From NCBI RefSeq assembly GCF_947495715.1, contig NZ_CANLZU010000003.1:1-64000 (forward strand): a DNA stretch of 64,000 nt. The letters run 5' to 3'. The notes under the pieces are model-generated. The model worked only from the letters and a program-made list of their open reading frames with translations. It was not told the origin of the DNA and made no database searches. Both the position numbers and the translations under genes were made by a program. This stretch comes from an uncultured Oceanisphaera sp. (GTDB taxonomy: Bacteria > Pseudomonadota > Gammaproteobacteria > Enterobacterales > Aeromonadaceae). Shown in pieces: positions 50,486 through 59,559 of the stretch; the first letter of the stretch is position 1; each line of letters begins with the position of its first letter.

Positions 50486-52099
50486 ATGACGTCGCAGGCG
50501 CAGCAATTAGGCCTCTCTCAATACGGTATCAACGATGTTACCGAGATCCTTCATAATCCCTCTTACGAACAATTGTTCGCAGAAGAAACCCGTGCGGATC
50601 TGGAAGGCTACGAAAAGGGCGTGGAAACCAGCCTGGGCGCCGTTGCCGTCGACACCGGTATCTTTACCGGCCGCTCTCCGAAAGATAAATACATAGTGCG
50701 TGACGACGTCACCCGCGACACCGTCTGGTGGGCCGATCAGGGCAAGAACGACAACAAGCCGATGAGCCAGGAAACCTGGACCGAGCTGAAAACCCTGGTC
50801 ACCAAGCAGCTGTCCGGCAAGCGCCTGTTCGTGGTCGACACCTACTGCGGTGCCAACCCGGATACCCGCCTGGCCGTGCGCTTCGTGACCGAAGTTGCTT
50901 GGCAGGCGCACTTCGTGAAAAACATGTTCATTCGCCCGAGCGAAGCCGAACTGGAAGGCTTTGTGCCCGACTTCGTGGTGATGAACGGCGCCAAGTGCAC
51001 CAACCCCAATTGGAAAGAGCAGGGCCTGAACAGCGAAAACTTCGTCGCCTTCAATCTGACCGAGCGGGTACAACTGATCGGCGGTACCTGGTACGGCGGC
51101 GAAATGAAGAAAGGCATGTTCTCGATGATGAACTACCTGCTGCCGCTGAAGGGCATTGCCTCCATGCACTGCTCCGCCAACGTGGGCAAAGACGGCGACG
51201 TGGCCGTGTTCTTCGGCCTTTCCGGTACCGGCAAGACCACCCTGTCCACCGATCCCCAGCGTGAGCTGATTGGCGACGACGAGCACGGCTGGGACGACGA
51301 TGGCGTGTTCAACTTCGAAGGTGGCTGCTACGCCAAAACCATCAAGCTGAGCCAGGAAAACGAGCCGGAAATCTATGCCGCCATCCGCCGCGATGCGCTG
51401 CTGGAAAACGTGACCGTGCTGTCAGACGGCACCATCGACTTCGATGATGGCTCCAAGACCGAGAACACCCGTGTCTCCTACCCCATCTATCACATCGACA
51501 ACATCGTCAAGCCGGTATCAAAAGCCGGTCACGCCAAGAAGGTTATCTTCCTGACTGCCGATGCCTTCGGTGTGCTGCCGCCGGTGGCCAAACTGACCCG
51601 CGAACAGGCCCAGTACCACTTCCTGTCCGGCTTTACCGCCAAACTGGCCGGTACCGAGCGTGGCATTACCGAGCCGACTCCCACCTTCTCCAGCTGTTTT
51701 GGTGCGGCTTTCCTGAGCCTGCACCCGACCCAGTACGCCGATGTACTGGCCAAGCGCATGGACGCAGTAGGCGCCGAAGCCTACCTGGTGAACACCGGCT
51801 GGAACGGCACCGGCAAGCGGATTTCCATCAAGGCGACCCGTGCCATCATCAACGCCATTCTCGACGGCTCCATCGAAGATGCCGAGTTTGTTGAAATGCC
51901 CTACTTCAATGTGGCCATTCCCACCAGCCTGCAAGGCGTTGAAGACGGCTCCATCCTGGATCCGCGTAACACCTACGCCGACCCGGCCGAGTGGGACGTC
52001 AAGGCACAGGATCTGGCCAAACGCTTCGTCGACAACTTCGACAAGTTCACCGATACCCCCGAGGGCAAGGCCCTGGTAGCAGCTGGCCCGCAACTGTAA
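50486..52099 (+). CDS. pckA: Phosphoenolpyruvate carboxykinase (ATP)
   Basis: This 537-residue enzyme converts oxaloacetate to PEP with ATP, the first dedicated step of gluconeogenesis. It has the P-loop [11 protein letters not shown] near residue 247, the metal-binding [23 protein letters not shown] region and [11 protein letters not shown] near the N-terminus. Length is close to E. coli PckA (540). AGGAG precedes the ATG, and a strong terminator follows. Confidence 0.98.
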   Translation: MTSQAQQLGLSQYGINDVTEILHNPSYEQLFAEETRADLEGYEKGVETSLGAVAVDTGIFTGRSPKDKYIVRDDVTRDTVWWADQGKNDNKPMSQETWTELKTLVTKQLSGKRLFVVDTYCGANPDTRLAVRFVTEVAWQAHFVKNMFIRPSEAELEGFVPDFVVMNGAKCTNPNWKEQGLNSENFVAFNLTERVQLIGGTWYGGEMKKGMFSMMNYLLPLKGIASMHCSANVGKDGDVAVFFGLSGTGKTTLSTDPQRELIGDDEHGWDDDGVFNFEGGCYAKTIKLSQENEPEIYAAIRRDALLENVTVLSDGTIDFDDGSKTENTRVSYPIYHIDNIVKPVSKAGHAKKVIFLTADAFGVLPPVAKLTREQAQYHFLSGFTAKLAGTERGITEPTPTFSSCFGAAFLSLHPTQYADVLAKRMDAVGAEAYLVNTGWNGTGKRISIKATRAIINAILDGSIEDAEFVEMPYFNVAIPTSLQGVEDGSILDPRNTYADPAEWDVKAQDLAKRFVDNFDKFTDTPEGKALVAAGPQL

Positions 52100-52129
52100 T
52101 TACAGTGCGCGACAACAGGCAATAGCAGA

Positions 52130-52159
52130 GACCCCGGTTCAGGCCGGGGTCTTTTTTTT
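52130..52159 (+). terminator. Terminator after pckA
   Basis: GACCCCGG (52130-52137), loop TTCAGG and CCGGGGTC (52144-52151) form a perfect 8-base-pair stem followed by eight T bases. It is a textbook intrinsic terminator 31 bases past the pckA stop. Confidence 0.95.
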
Positions 52160-52240
52160 ACGTGCTTTTGCCATTCTGTGCGGTTTTATACCAATCTGGA
52201 AAACCAACTGATCTACTTGGCTTCACGGTAAAGGTCGAAC

Positions 52241-52384
52241 GAAGGGTCCATTCCACCGACACGCTGAACCGCATCCCTGCGACGCTCAGCACATGACGTC
52301 CGGCCGCCAAGGATGGCGGGAGTGTCAGCATTGCAGGAGCCTTTGTTGACCTGTCATGTGATGGTCGCTGGAGTAGAACCCTTC
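52241..52384 (-). repeat. Two-hairpin element, copy 5 (divergent, larger)
   Basis: The outer stem is GAAGGGT (52241-52247) with ACCCTTC (52378-52384); an inner CACATGAC (52290-52297) pairs with GTCATGTG (52353-52360). On the minus strand an arm reads CGC, loop AGGGAT, GCG and ends in GTGTCGGTGG, as in other copies. The second arm is CCGCC, AAGGAT, GGCGG read on plus. It is a rearranged or composite member. Confidence 0.65.
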
Positions 52385-52443
52385 ATCCTCCCTAATGCTG
52401 CAGAGTCGCCTGTGGAACGGCCTGCAGATAACTCGGTGCCAAA

Positions 52444-52553
52444 GAGAGGCAACAGAGAGCGGCTCCCGCGACCGTGAAATGCCAGGGATGGCATTTCCGA
52501 GCCCCCATGGATGGGTTTATGGCGTGTCATGGGAGGTGACTCTGTTTCCTCTC
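52444..52553 (+). repeat. Two-hairpin intergenic element, copy 6
   Basis: The outer stem GAGAGGCAACAGAG (52444-52457) pairs with CTCTGTTTCCTCTC (52540-52553) at 13 of 14 positions. Hairpin 1 is GAAATGCC, loop AGGGAT (52484-52489), GGCATTTC. Hairpin 2 is GCC-CCC, loop ATGGAT (52507-52512), GGG, bulge TTTAT, GGC. The architecture equals copies 1 to 3 although nearly all stem bases differ. Confidence 0.88.
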
Positions 52554-52596
52554 GTCTCCGGCTTTAAAACAGATCATATTTTTATTTAGATCGTTA

Positions 52597-55140
52597 TCAA
52601 TGCGCCAACAGCTGGTCGTTCCAGGCCAGCAGCCAGTCTTCGATCTGCTCGGCCGGCATCGGCAGAGAGATGCCATAACCCTGCACATACTGACACCCCA
52701 ACTGTTGCAAGCGCTCACCCTGAGCCGATACTTCCATGCCGTCCGCAATCACGCTCATTCTCAGCACCGCCGCCAGCTGAATCACGCTTTCCACCATGCC
52801 CGCATCATGCCCTTGCGACAGCAGGTCGCCGACAAAGCTGCGATCGATTTTCAGGGTGTCCACCGGCAACCGATTGAGGTGAGCAAGAGAAGAATACCCG
52901 GTGCCAAAGTTATCAAACAAAATGCTCAACCCCAGCAAACGACAACGTTCCAATACCGGAATCAAGCCATCTATGTCGGCCAGTACCGCCGCCTCCTGAA
53001 ACTCCAGCTCCAGCAACGAGGGCGACACCTGGGGGTAGCGGGCCAGCAGGCGGCCCAGTGCATCGATAAAGTCCGCATGCATCAACTGGCCGGTACTCAC
53101 ATTGAAACTGACTCTGAACTCCAGCCCCTGCGCCACCCAGGCGGTCATTTGCGCCAATACCCGCTCAATCACCCACAGCCCCACCTCGAATTCCAGCTCG
53201 CTGCCGATAATCAATGGCAGAAAGTCGGCGGGCGCCACTATGCCACGTTGCGGGTGACGCCAGCGTAGCAACGCCTCTACACCAATCATGCACTTGCTGA
53301 GCAGCTCGACCCGTGGTTGGTAATAAAGCAAAAACTCGTTCCGTTTGAAGGCGGCCGACAACAGGGCAAACTGCTGCTGCCGGTGATATTCCTGCTGATG
53401 CAGTTCGGCATCGAAGAACACATAGGTGTTCTTGCCCTGCTTTTTAGCCTGATACATGGCCTGATCCGCATAGCGCAGCAGAAGCTCCGCATCATCCGCA
53501 TCCTGAGGAGACAGCGCCACACCGATGCTGGCCGACACCCGCACCTGCTGACCATCCAGCTCCATCGGCTCATGGATCACCGCCAGTACCCGATCGAGAA
53601 TTTCATCACACTCCAGATCGTTGTGCAGTCCGGTAAACAACAGGGCAAACTCGTCCCCTCCCAGTCGGGCCAGGGCATCACAGCTACGGGTGATCTGACC
53701 CAGCCGCCGGCTGATTTCGATGAGCAGCCGATCACCGGCCGCGTGTCCCAGACTGTCATTGACCTGCTTGAAACCATCCAGATCCAGATAGCACACCGCC
53801 AGCCTGCCCTCGTTACGCCTGGCGCCGGCAATAGAGCGTTCCAGCAATTCGCCAAACAGCAGCCGGTTGGGGATCCTGGTCAGAGCATCGTGACAGGCCT
53901 GGTGCTTGAGCTCGGCTTCATGCTGCTTCAGATGGGTAATATCGGAAAAAATAATCACATGGTGCAACACCCGATCCGCATCGTCGCAGACCACCGACAC
54001 CGCCAGCAGCAGTGGATAGGACTCACCATTCTTGCGCCGGCTCCACAGTTCACCCTGCCAGTGTTCGCGGGCGTCGAGATGGCGGCACAGTTCGGCATAA
54101 AAATCGTCGTCATGATCCTGGGCTTGCAATAACTCCGGCGAGCCACCGATCACATCCTCGGGCAAATATCCGGTAATGCGGGTAAAGGCCGGATTGACAT
54201 GGGTAATACGGTTGTCGGCATCGGTCACCATGATGCCCTCATAGCTCGACTCGAACACACTGGTTGCCAGCCGCTGCTGGGCTTCAATGTCTTTCTGTGC
54301 GCTGATGTCCTGCCCCACGCAGAGCATGTGACCATTGGGCAGCATGATATTGGCCCACAGCATGGTCAGCACGTCTCCCTTTCGGTTCAAGGGCCGCCAT
54401 TCACGGAATACCGAGCTGTTGAGAGAGGTAAAAGTGGCGATCACCTGACGTCGCTGTTCGGGATCGGGATAAAAAAGATGCAGTGGCGCCGCGTGTTGTT
54501 TCAGCTCGTCAAAACTCCAGCCAAATATCCGCTCGCACTCATGATTCCATAGAATGCAGCGCCCTGCCGAGTCGAACCCGTTAATGGGGATGGGAACATG
54601 ATCAAACATGCCTTTTAGCCGGCTCAGAAAACGCCGGGACGAGCCTTCCCGCTTTCTCTGATGTGTATGTTGTTCCTGCTCGCGCCATAACATGGCGCCG
54701 TGGGTTGTCAGTATATCGAGGGTCTGACGTTGGGTTGGCGCAAGCCGAGGGGCTCTTGTCCGGTATTCGAGTAGCAGCAATCCTTCGAGTGACCCGCGCG
54801 ACGCGGGCACCGCCATGTAGCGCTCCGCGCCCGGGTCGGCCGCCGGAGGCACGGCGCAATAAAACCGCGCTTGCTGCCGGATAGCCAGATAATCCGCCGC
54901 CGCCCACTGCGATAATGGCGGCCATTGGCGACCCACTGCGAGTGAGGGCGAGCCATCGGCATTGAAGAATACAAACCAGGCGCGTTCGGCATCGGCACAC
55001 CTGGCTGCCAGGGCACACAACTCCGACCAATCGTCGCGCTTTTCGGTCTTGGCCCCCTCGGTCACTCCATCATCCTGACTGCCATAGCTTCGCATATCCA
55101 TGCTCATATTGATTACCGCTTTATCGAGCCAACAGACCAT
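52597..55140 (-). CDS. PAS-GGDEF-EAL cyclic-di-GMP signalling protein
   Basis: This 847-residue cytoplasmic protein has a GAF-like N-terminus, two PAS domains (about residues 170-270 and 285-400), a GGDEF domain (about 410-575) with intact GGDEF, and an EAL domain (about 585-840). The EAL motif itself (EALLRW) is present, but two conserved active-site segments are changed. DDFGTG reads DNFGTG (Asn744) and AEGVE reads ADGME (Asp800). Diguanylate cyclase activity is likely; phosphodiesterase activity may be weak or lost. No membrane segments were seen. The ATG at 55140 has AAAGGG upstream; ATG at 55107 is an alternative. Confidence 0.9.
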   Translation of the reverse strand: MVCWLDKAVINMSMDMRSYGSQDDGVTEGAKTEKRDDWSELCALAARCADAERAWFVFFNADGSPSLAVGRQWPPLSQWAAADYLAIRQQARFYCAVPPAADPGAERYMAVPASRGSLEGLLLLEYRTRAPRLAPTQRQTLDILTTHGAMLWREQEQHTHQRKREGSSRRFLSRLKGMFDHVPIPINGFDSAGRCILWNHECERIFGWSFDELKQHAAPLHLFYPDPEQRRQVIATFTSLNSSVFREWRPLNRKGDVLTMLWANIMLPNGHMLCVGQDISAQKDIEAQQRLATSVFESSYEGIMVTDADNRITHVNPAFTRITGYLPEDVIGGSPELLQAQDHDDDFYAELCRHLDAREHWQGELWSRRKNGESYPLLLAVSVVCDDADRVLHHVIIFSDITHLKQHEAELKHQACHDALTRIPNRLLFGELLERSIAGARRNEGRLAVCYLDLDGFKQVNDSLGHAAGDRLLIEISRRLGQITRSCDALARLGGDEFALLFTGLHNDLECDEILDRVLAVIHEPMELDGQQVRVSASIGVALSPQDADDAELLLRYADQAMYQAKKQGKNTYVFFDAELHQQEYHRQQQFALLSAAFKRNEFLLYYQPRVELLSKCMIGVEALLRWRHPQRGIVAPADFLPLIIGSELEFEVGLWVIERVLAQMTAWVAQGLEFRVSFNVSTGQLMHADFIDALGRLLARYPQVSPSLLELEFQEAAVLADIDGLIPVLERCRLLGLSILFDNFGTGYSSLAHLNRLPVDTLKIDRSFVGDLLSQGHDAGMVESVIQLAAVLRMSVIADGMEVSAQGERLQQLGCQYVQGYGISLPMPAEQIEDWLLAWNDQLLAH

Positions 55141-55220
55141 CAAACCCTTTCAATTAACCGTTCCCGGTGAATATCCGTCTATCGGCGATGATGAGACTAC
55201 TAATCATAGAACATCGCCAC

Positions 55221-56123
55221 TTATACCGCGGCCTGTGCAAGGGGATGCCACAACTCCTTTGCCACCTCGAAAAAACCCCTGGCCAATGGGCTGGCCTGAT
55301 CGTCGTTGCGCATCACCAGGGCTCCGATGCGGGCCATGGCGGGTAATACCAGCGGCCGACACTCTACCCCCGGCAACTCGGAAAAAAGCACGCTACCGGC
55401 CGGAATCAAGGCACAGCCCAGGCCGGCATGCACCGCCCGCATCAGCCGGTAAACCGAGTCGGACTCCAGCATCGGCTGCAGCCTGACGCCTTGCCGGGCA
55501 AATACCGTTTCCAGATAGCCGCGAAAATACATGCCCGCCTTGGGCAGGCACAGCGGCAAGGCCGCCAATTCCTGCAGTGTGGGCGCCGTCGACAGCCGCT
55601 CTCGCCATTCAGGCCCGCACGCCAGCACCACCCCCTGCTCCGGCAACGCCAGACTGTTCAGTTGCGCCAGGACCTCGGGTTCAAAAAAACCACCGCCAAT
55701 ATCCAGACGGTTCTTTTCCAGCCCCTGCACTATGGCATCGGCGGTCATGTCGTCAATCTCGAACCCCAGGCCGGGGTAGCGCTGCCGCAACCGCGCCAGC
55801 ACCGGACTCAGATCCATGCAACTCAGTGGCACCAGCCCCAGTCTTACCGTGCCGGTGAGACGCCCCTTCATCGCCTCCACCTCCAGTTTGAGGTTGTCAT
55901 AGTGGCTCAGCAGAGTGCGGGCCCGCTCCAGTACCCGTTCGCCTTCGGGCGTAAAACCCTCGAACTGCTTGCCCCGGCGCACCAGGGGCATCCCCAGCTC
56001 GCTTTCCAGCTGCTTGATGCGCATCGACAGCGTCGGCTGGGTAATGCAGCAGGCCCGGGCCGCCCGGCCGAAGTGCCGTTCCCGCTCCAGGGCACAGAGG
56101 TAGTAAAGCTGCTTGATGTCCAT
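55221..56123 (-). CDS. LysR-family regulator next to fdhD
   Basis: This 300-residue regulator has the N-terminal winged helix-turn-helix MDIKQLYYLCALERERHFGRAAR...TQPTLSMRIKQLESELG, and a periplasmic-binding-like effector domain from about residue 90. The start at 56123 is chosen by family length; an 11-codon longer frame exists. It is divergent from fdhD, with a T-N11-A palindrome between, so it probably controls fdhD and the YdeP-type gene. The effector is unknown. Confidence 0.9.
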   Translation of the reverse strand: MDIKQLYYLCALERERHFGRAARACCITQPTLSMRIKQLESELGMPLVRRGKQFEGFTPEGERVLERARTLLSHYDNLKLEVEAMKGRLTGTVRLGLVPLSCMDLSPVLARLRQRYPGLGFEIDDMTADAIVQGLEKNRLDIGGGFFEPEVLAQLNSLALPEQGVVLACGPEWRERLSTAPTLQELAALPLCLPKAGMYFRGYLETVFARQGVRLQPMLESDSVYRLMRAVHAGLGCALIPAGSVLFSELPGVECRPLVLPAMARIGALVMRNDDQASPLARGFFEVAKELWHPLAQAAV

Positions 56124-56194
56124 GATTAACCTGTCTGTTTTATTATTAAAAAACATGAATGAAGCAATAATTGATAGATTACCTATATCACAAT

Positions 56195-56209
56195 ATCGAA
56201 TCTTTCGAT
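56195..56209. promoter_or_regulatory. LysR operator candidate before fdhD
   Basis: ATCGAATCTTTCGAT is a perfect 6-base inverted repeat with a 3-base centre and fits the T-N11-A form of LysR-type operators. It lies 72 bases from the regulator start and 62 from fdhD, in the right place to control both. Confidence 0.5.
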
Positions 56210-56270
56210 TAGATCACGCTCCGGCCGCTCACTACACTGGCGTTAACTGCCTTTAACGAGTTCTGTGACC

Positions 56271-57074
56271 ATGTCCTTTTGCCAGCCCGATGCCCTGCCA
56301 GGTTATCAGTATGTGGCCACCACCGACGGTGAATCCCATGCCCTGGCCAGCGAGGTGCCGTTGGCTATTCTGCTCAACGGCATCAGCCACGCGGTGATGA
56401 TGGTCACCCCCTGCCAACTGGATGAATTCATCACCGGTTTTCTGGTCAGCGAAGGCGTCATCAAGCACTCACGAGAAATCCACGATCTGGAATTCCACCG
56501 GCAAGATCAGGCACTTGAAGCCCGCGTCACCCTGGGTAATGGCGCCCATTACCGCTGGAAAGAGCACCGCCGCAGCCTGGCCGGCCGTACCGGCTGTGGC
56601 CTGTGCGGCATCGAATCGCTGGCTCAGGCGCTGCCCGAGTTACCCCGTCTGCCTGCCGCACCGCTGCCGCCAGCATCCGCCCTCTTGCAACTCGGCCGGC
56701 AGTTGCCGGACTGGCAGCCACTGGGTCGGGAGTGTGGTGCCCTGCATGGGGCTTTTTTTGCCAGCCTGGACGGCCAGATTCTGCATGGCTGCGAAGACGT
56801 GGGCCGGCATAACGCCCTCGACAAACTCATTGGCACCCTGTTGCATCAGAAACCACCGCTCGCCGCCGGCATGGTGCTGATGACCAGCCGCTGCAGCATA
56901 GAGCTGGTGCAGAAAATGGCCCGCGCCGGGCTGTCTACTCTGGTCACCCTGGCCGCCCCCACCGAACTGGCGGTGCGCCAGGCCCGGCGAGCCGGCCTCA
57001 ACCTGCTGCATCTGTCGCGCCAACAGGGCCCGCGAGTTTATTCCACTTCAGAAACCGAGCCTCATCATGACTAG
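56271..57074 (+). CDS. fdhD: FdhD, sulfurtransferase for formate dehydrogenase
   Basis: This 267-residue protein passes sulfur from IscS to the molybdenum cofactor so that formate-dehydrogenase-type enzymes become active. The catalytic cysteine pair is seen in GRTGCGLCGIESL near residue 110, and the C-terminal core has GCEDVGRHNALDKLIG. The ATG at 56271 is preferred over a GTG 6 bases upstream. It overlaps the YdeP-type gene by 8 bases, so that enzyme is its probable client. Confidence 0.94.
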   Translation: MSFCQPDALPGYQYVATTDGESHALASEVPLAILLNGISHAVMMVTPCQLDEFITGFLVSEGVIKHSREIHDLEFHRQDQALEARVTLGNGAHYRWKEHRRSLAGRTGCGLCGIESLAQALPELPRLPAAPLPPASALLQLGRQLPDWQPLGRECGALHGAFFASLDGQILHGCEDVGRHNALDKLIGTLLHQKPPLAAGMVLMTSRCSIELVQKMARAGLSTLVTLAAPTELAVRQARRAGLNLLHLSRQQGPRVYSTSETEPHHD

Positions 57075-59367
57075 AAAAATCAAACCCTATCAGGGCCCGG
57101 CCGGCGGCTGGGGCGCCCTGTCTGCCACCACCCGTTTCGTGTTCGGCAGCAAGCAACCGGCAGCCAACATCCGCAATCTGCTCAGGGCCAATCAGGTCAA
57201 GGGCTTCGACTGCCCCGGCTGTGCCTGGGGCGACGAGCAGGGCAAGCATTTCTCCTTCTGCGAAAACGGCGCCAAGGCCATCAGCTGGGAAGCCACCACC
57301 AAACAGGTGACACCCGCCTTCTTTCGCGCCCACAGCGTCGGCAAGCTGCAGCGCCAGAGCGACTATTTTCTCGAGTATCAGGGCCGACTCGAACAGCCGA
57401 TGTACCTGAACCGGGAACGTGGTCACTATGAGCCCATCTCCTGGGAGAATGCCTTCGCGCTGATCGCCCGCCACCTCAACGGGCTGGATCACCCGGATCA
57501 GCTGGAGCTGTATACCTCGGGGCGGGCCAGCAACGAGGCCGCCTATCTGTATCAGTTGTTCGGTCGTTCCTTTGGCACCAACAATTTTCCCGACTGCTCC
57601 AACCTCTGCCACGAGGCCAGCGGCGTCGCCCTGACCCAGGCGATCGGGGTGGGCAAGGGCACAGTGACCCTGAGTGATTTTGAACGGGCCGACGCCATCC
57701 TGGTGTTCGGCCAGAACCCGGGCACCAATCATCCGCGCATGCTGCACAGCCTGCGCAATGCCGCCCGCAACGGCACCGCCATCGTCAGCTTCAACAACCT
57801 CAAGGAACGCGGGCTGGAGCGCTTTGCCGATCCGCAAAGCCCGCTGGAAATGCTGACCCCGAAAGACTCGCGTATCTCCAGCCACTATTTATGCCCGCGA
57901 CTGGGTGGCGACATGGCGGCGGTGCGCGGCATGGCCAAACTGGTGCTGGAATGGGACGCCGAGGCGCTGAGGCGAGGCAAGCCGGGGCTGCTTGACCGGG
58001 ACTTTATCGCGCAACACACTCACGGGCTGGAAGACTACATGGCGACGGTGGCCGACACCTCCTGGCAACAGATAGAAGCGCAATCGGGTCTTAGCCGGGC
58101 CGAACTGCGCCAGGCGGCCGAAGTTTACGCCGGTGCCGAGCGGGTGATCTGCACCTGGGCCATGGGCATTACCCAGCACAAGCATTCGGTGGCCACCATT
58201 CGGGAGATCACCAATCTGCAGCTGCTGCGCGGCCAGCTGGGCCGACCCGGTGCCGGTTTGTGCCCGGTGCGAGGCCACAGCAACGTGCAGGGCAACCGCA
58301 CCGTGGGGATAAATGAACAGCCCGACGCCGCCTTTCTCGACCGGCTGCAACAACACTTCCAACAGCCCATGCCTCGCCGGCCGGGTCATAATGCGGTCGC
58401 GGCCATTCAGGCCATGCTGGATGGCAAAGCCAGGGTATTTATTGCGCTGGGCGGCAACATCGCCGCCGCCGCCCCCGACACGCCCGCCACCGCCCGGGCA
58501 TTGGCCAATTGCACGCTGACGGTACAGATCAGCACCAAGCTCAACCGCAGCCATGTCATGGCCGGTAAAGAGGCGCTGATTTTGCCCTGCCTGGGCCGCA
58601 CCGAAGAAGATGTGCAGGCCAGTGGCCCCCAGTTCATTACGGTGGAAGACTCCTTCAGCATGGTGCACGCTTCTCAGGGCGTGGCCAACCCCAAGAGCCC
58701 GCACCAGCGCTCGGAAACCGCCATCATCGCCGGCATGGCTCAGGCAGTGCTGGGCAATAAACCGGTCGACTGGCAGGCGTTGGCCAACAATTACGATCTT
58801 ATCCGGGATCATATCGCCGCCACCCTGCCCGGCTTCGAGCAGTTCAATGAACGGCTGCAGCAACCCGGTGGCTTCTATCTGGGTAACAGCGCCGCCCGTT
58901 ATCAATGGCAAACCGGCAACGGCAAGGCCAACTTCGGTTCCGACCCGCTGCCTGCCAGCCTGATCCCGGAGGCCGTGACCGCCAAGGCCCAGGGCATGCT
59001 CTCAACCCTGCAGACCCTGCGTTCGCACGATCAGTACAACACCACCATCTACGGCATGGACGACCGTTACCGAGGCGTGTACGGCCAGCGCATGGTGCTC
59101 TTCATGCACCCGGACGAGATCAAGCGCCGCGGCCTGCAGGAGGGAGACTGGGTCGAGCTGATCGGCGTGTGGCTGGACGATGTCGAGCGCAAGGTCGGTG
59201 GCTTCAAGGTGGTGGCCTACGATATTCCGCCCGGCGACGTGGCGGCCTATTATCCGGAAACCAACCCCCTGGTGCCGCTACACAGCGTGGGCGACGGCAG
59301 TGATACACCCACTTCCAAGTCGATTCCGATACTGATCCGCAAGCAGGACGCACCGCGGATTATTTGA
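57067..59367 (+). CDS. FdhF/YdeP-family molybdopterin oxidoreductase
   Basis: This 766-residue enzyme belongs to the YdeP branch of molybdopterin oxidoreductases. An N-terminal Cys motif FDCPGCAWGD (near residue 48) with a further Cys after it may bind an Fe-S cluster. The usual Mo-ligand position carries Cys in NLCHEASGVAL near residue 185, not selenocysteine. The C-terminal domain is a molydopterin dinucleotide-binding fold. E. coli YdeP is linked to acid resistance, but the substrate of the family is unsettled. Overlap with fdhD implies a functional unit. Confidence 0.9.
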   Translation: MTRKIKPYQGPAGGWGALSATTRFVFGSKQPAANIRNLLRANQVKGFDCPGCAWGDEQGKHFSFCENGAKAISWEATTKQVTPAFFRAHSVGKLQRQSDYFLEYQGRLEQPMYLNRERGHYEPISWENAFALIARHLNGLDHPDQLELYTSGRASNEAAYLYQLFGRSFGTNNFPDCSNLCHEASGVALTQAIGVGKGTVTLSDFERADAILVFGQNPGTNHPRMLHSLRNAARNGTAIVSFNNLKERGLERFADPQSPLEMLTPKDSRISSHYLCPRLGGDMAAVRGMAKLVLEWDAEALRRGKPGLLDRDFIAQHTHGLEDYMATVADTSWQQIEAQSGLSRAELRQAAEVYAGAERVICTWAMGITQHKHSVATIREITNLQLLRGQLGRPGAGLCPVRGHSNVQGNRTVGINEQPDAAFLDRLQQHFQQPMPRRPGHNAVAAIQAMLDGKARVFIALGGNIAAAAPDTPATARALANCTLTVQISTKLNRSHVMAGKEALILPCLGRTEEDVQASGPQFITVEDSFSMVHASQGVANPKSPHQRSETAIIAGMAQAVLGNKPVDWQALANNYDLIRDHIAATLPGFEQFNERLQQPGGFYLGNSAARYQWQTGNGKANFGSDPLPASLIPEAVTAKAQGMLSTLQTLRSHDQYNTTIYGMDDRYRGVYGQRMVLFMHPDEIKRRGLQEGDWVELIGVWLDDVERKVGGFKVVAYDIPPGDVAAYYPETNPLVPLHSVGDGSDTPTSKSIPILIRKQDAPRII

Positions 59368-59405
59368 ACTACCATCCCGGTGCTTTCAGTCTTTGACTCA
59401 TCGGC

Positions 59406-59500
59406 CAAAGGGCCCGTTTCACCGACTCGCCGTAACCCCATCCCTGGGGGCTCCGCCGCGCCCTCCCTGGCGCGGAGGGTCGGCGAAGCAGATCCCTTTG
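59406..59500 (-). repeat. Two-hairpin intergenic element, copy 7 (reverse)
   Basis: The outer stem CAAAGGG (59406-59412) pairs with CCCTTTG (59494-59500). Read on minus, hairpin 1 is GCGCC, loop AGGGAG (59463-59468), GGCGC. Hairpin 2 is GCC-CCC, loop AGGGAT (59440-59445), GGG, bulge GTTAC, GGC. The order and five-base bulge match copies 1, 2, 3 and 6. It is inverted relative to the flanking genes. Confidence 0.87.
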
Positions 59501-59559
59501 TCCTCCTGCTACCTCGGTGCCACTAGTTGGCGCCACCTACCGGCAACTCGGCATTCAAA

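Larger units (their letters stand above)
52160..52596. other. pckA-GGDEF/EAL spacer filled by two repeat elements
   Basis: This gap between convergent genes has no coding sequence that I can support. It holds divergent element copy 5 and clear copy 6 side by side. The last ~40 bases are AT-rich and end at the GGDEF/EAL stop codon. Confidence 0.7.

Noticed and set aside
57889-58911. Open frame of 340 codons on minus, opposite the YdeP-type gene
   Set aside because: It is a shadow of the conserved molybdoenzyme, with composition typical of antisense GC-rich sequence.
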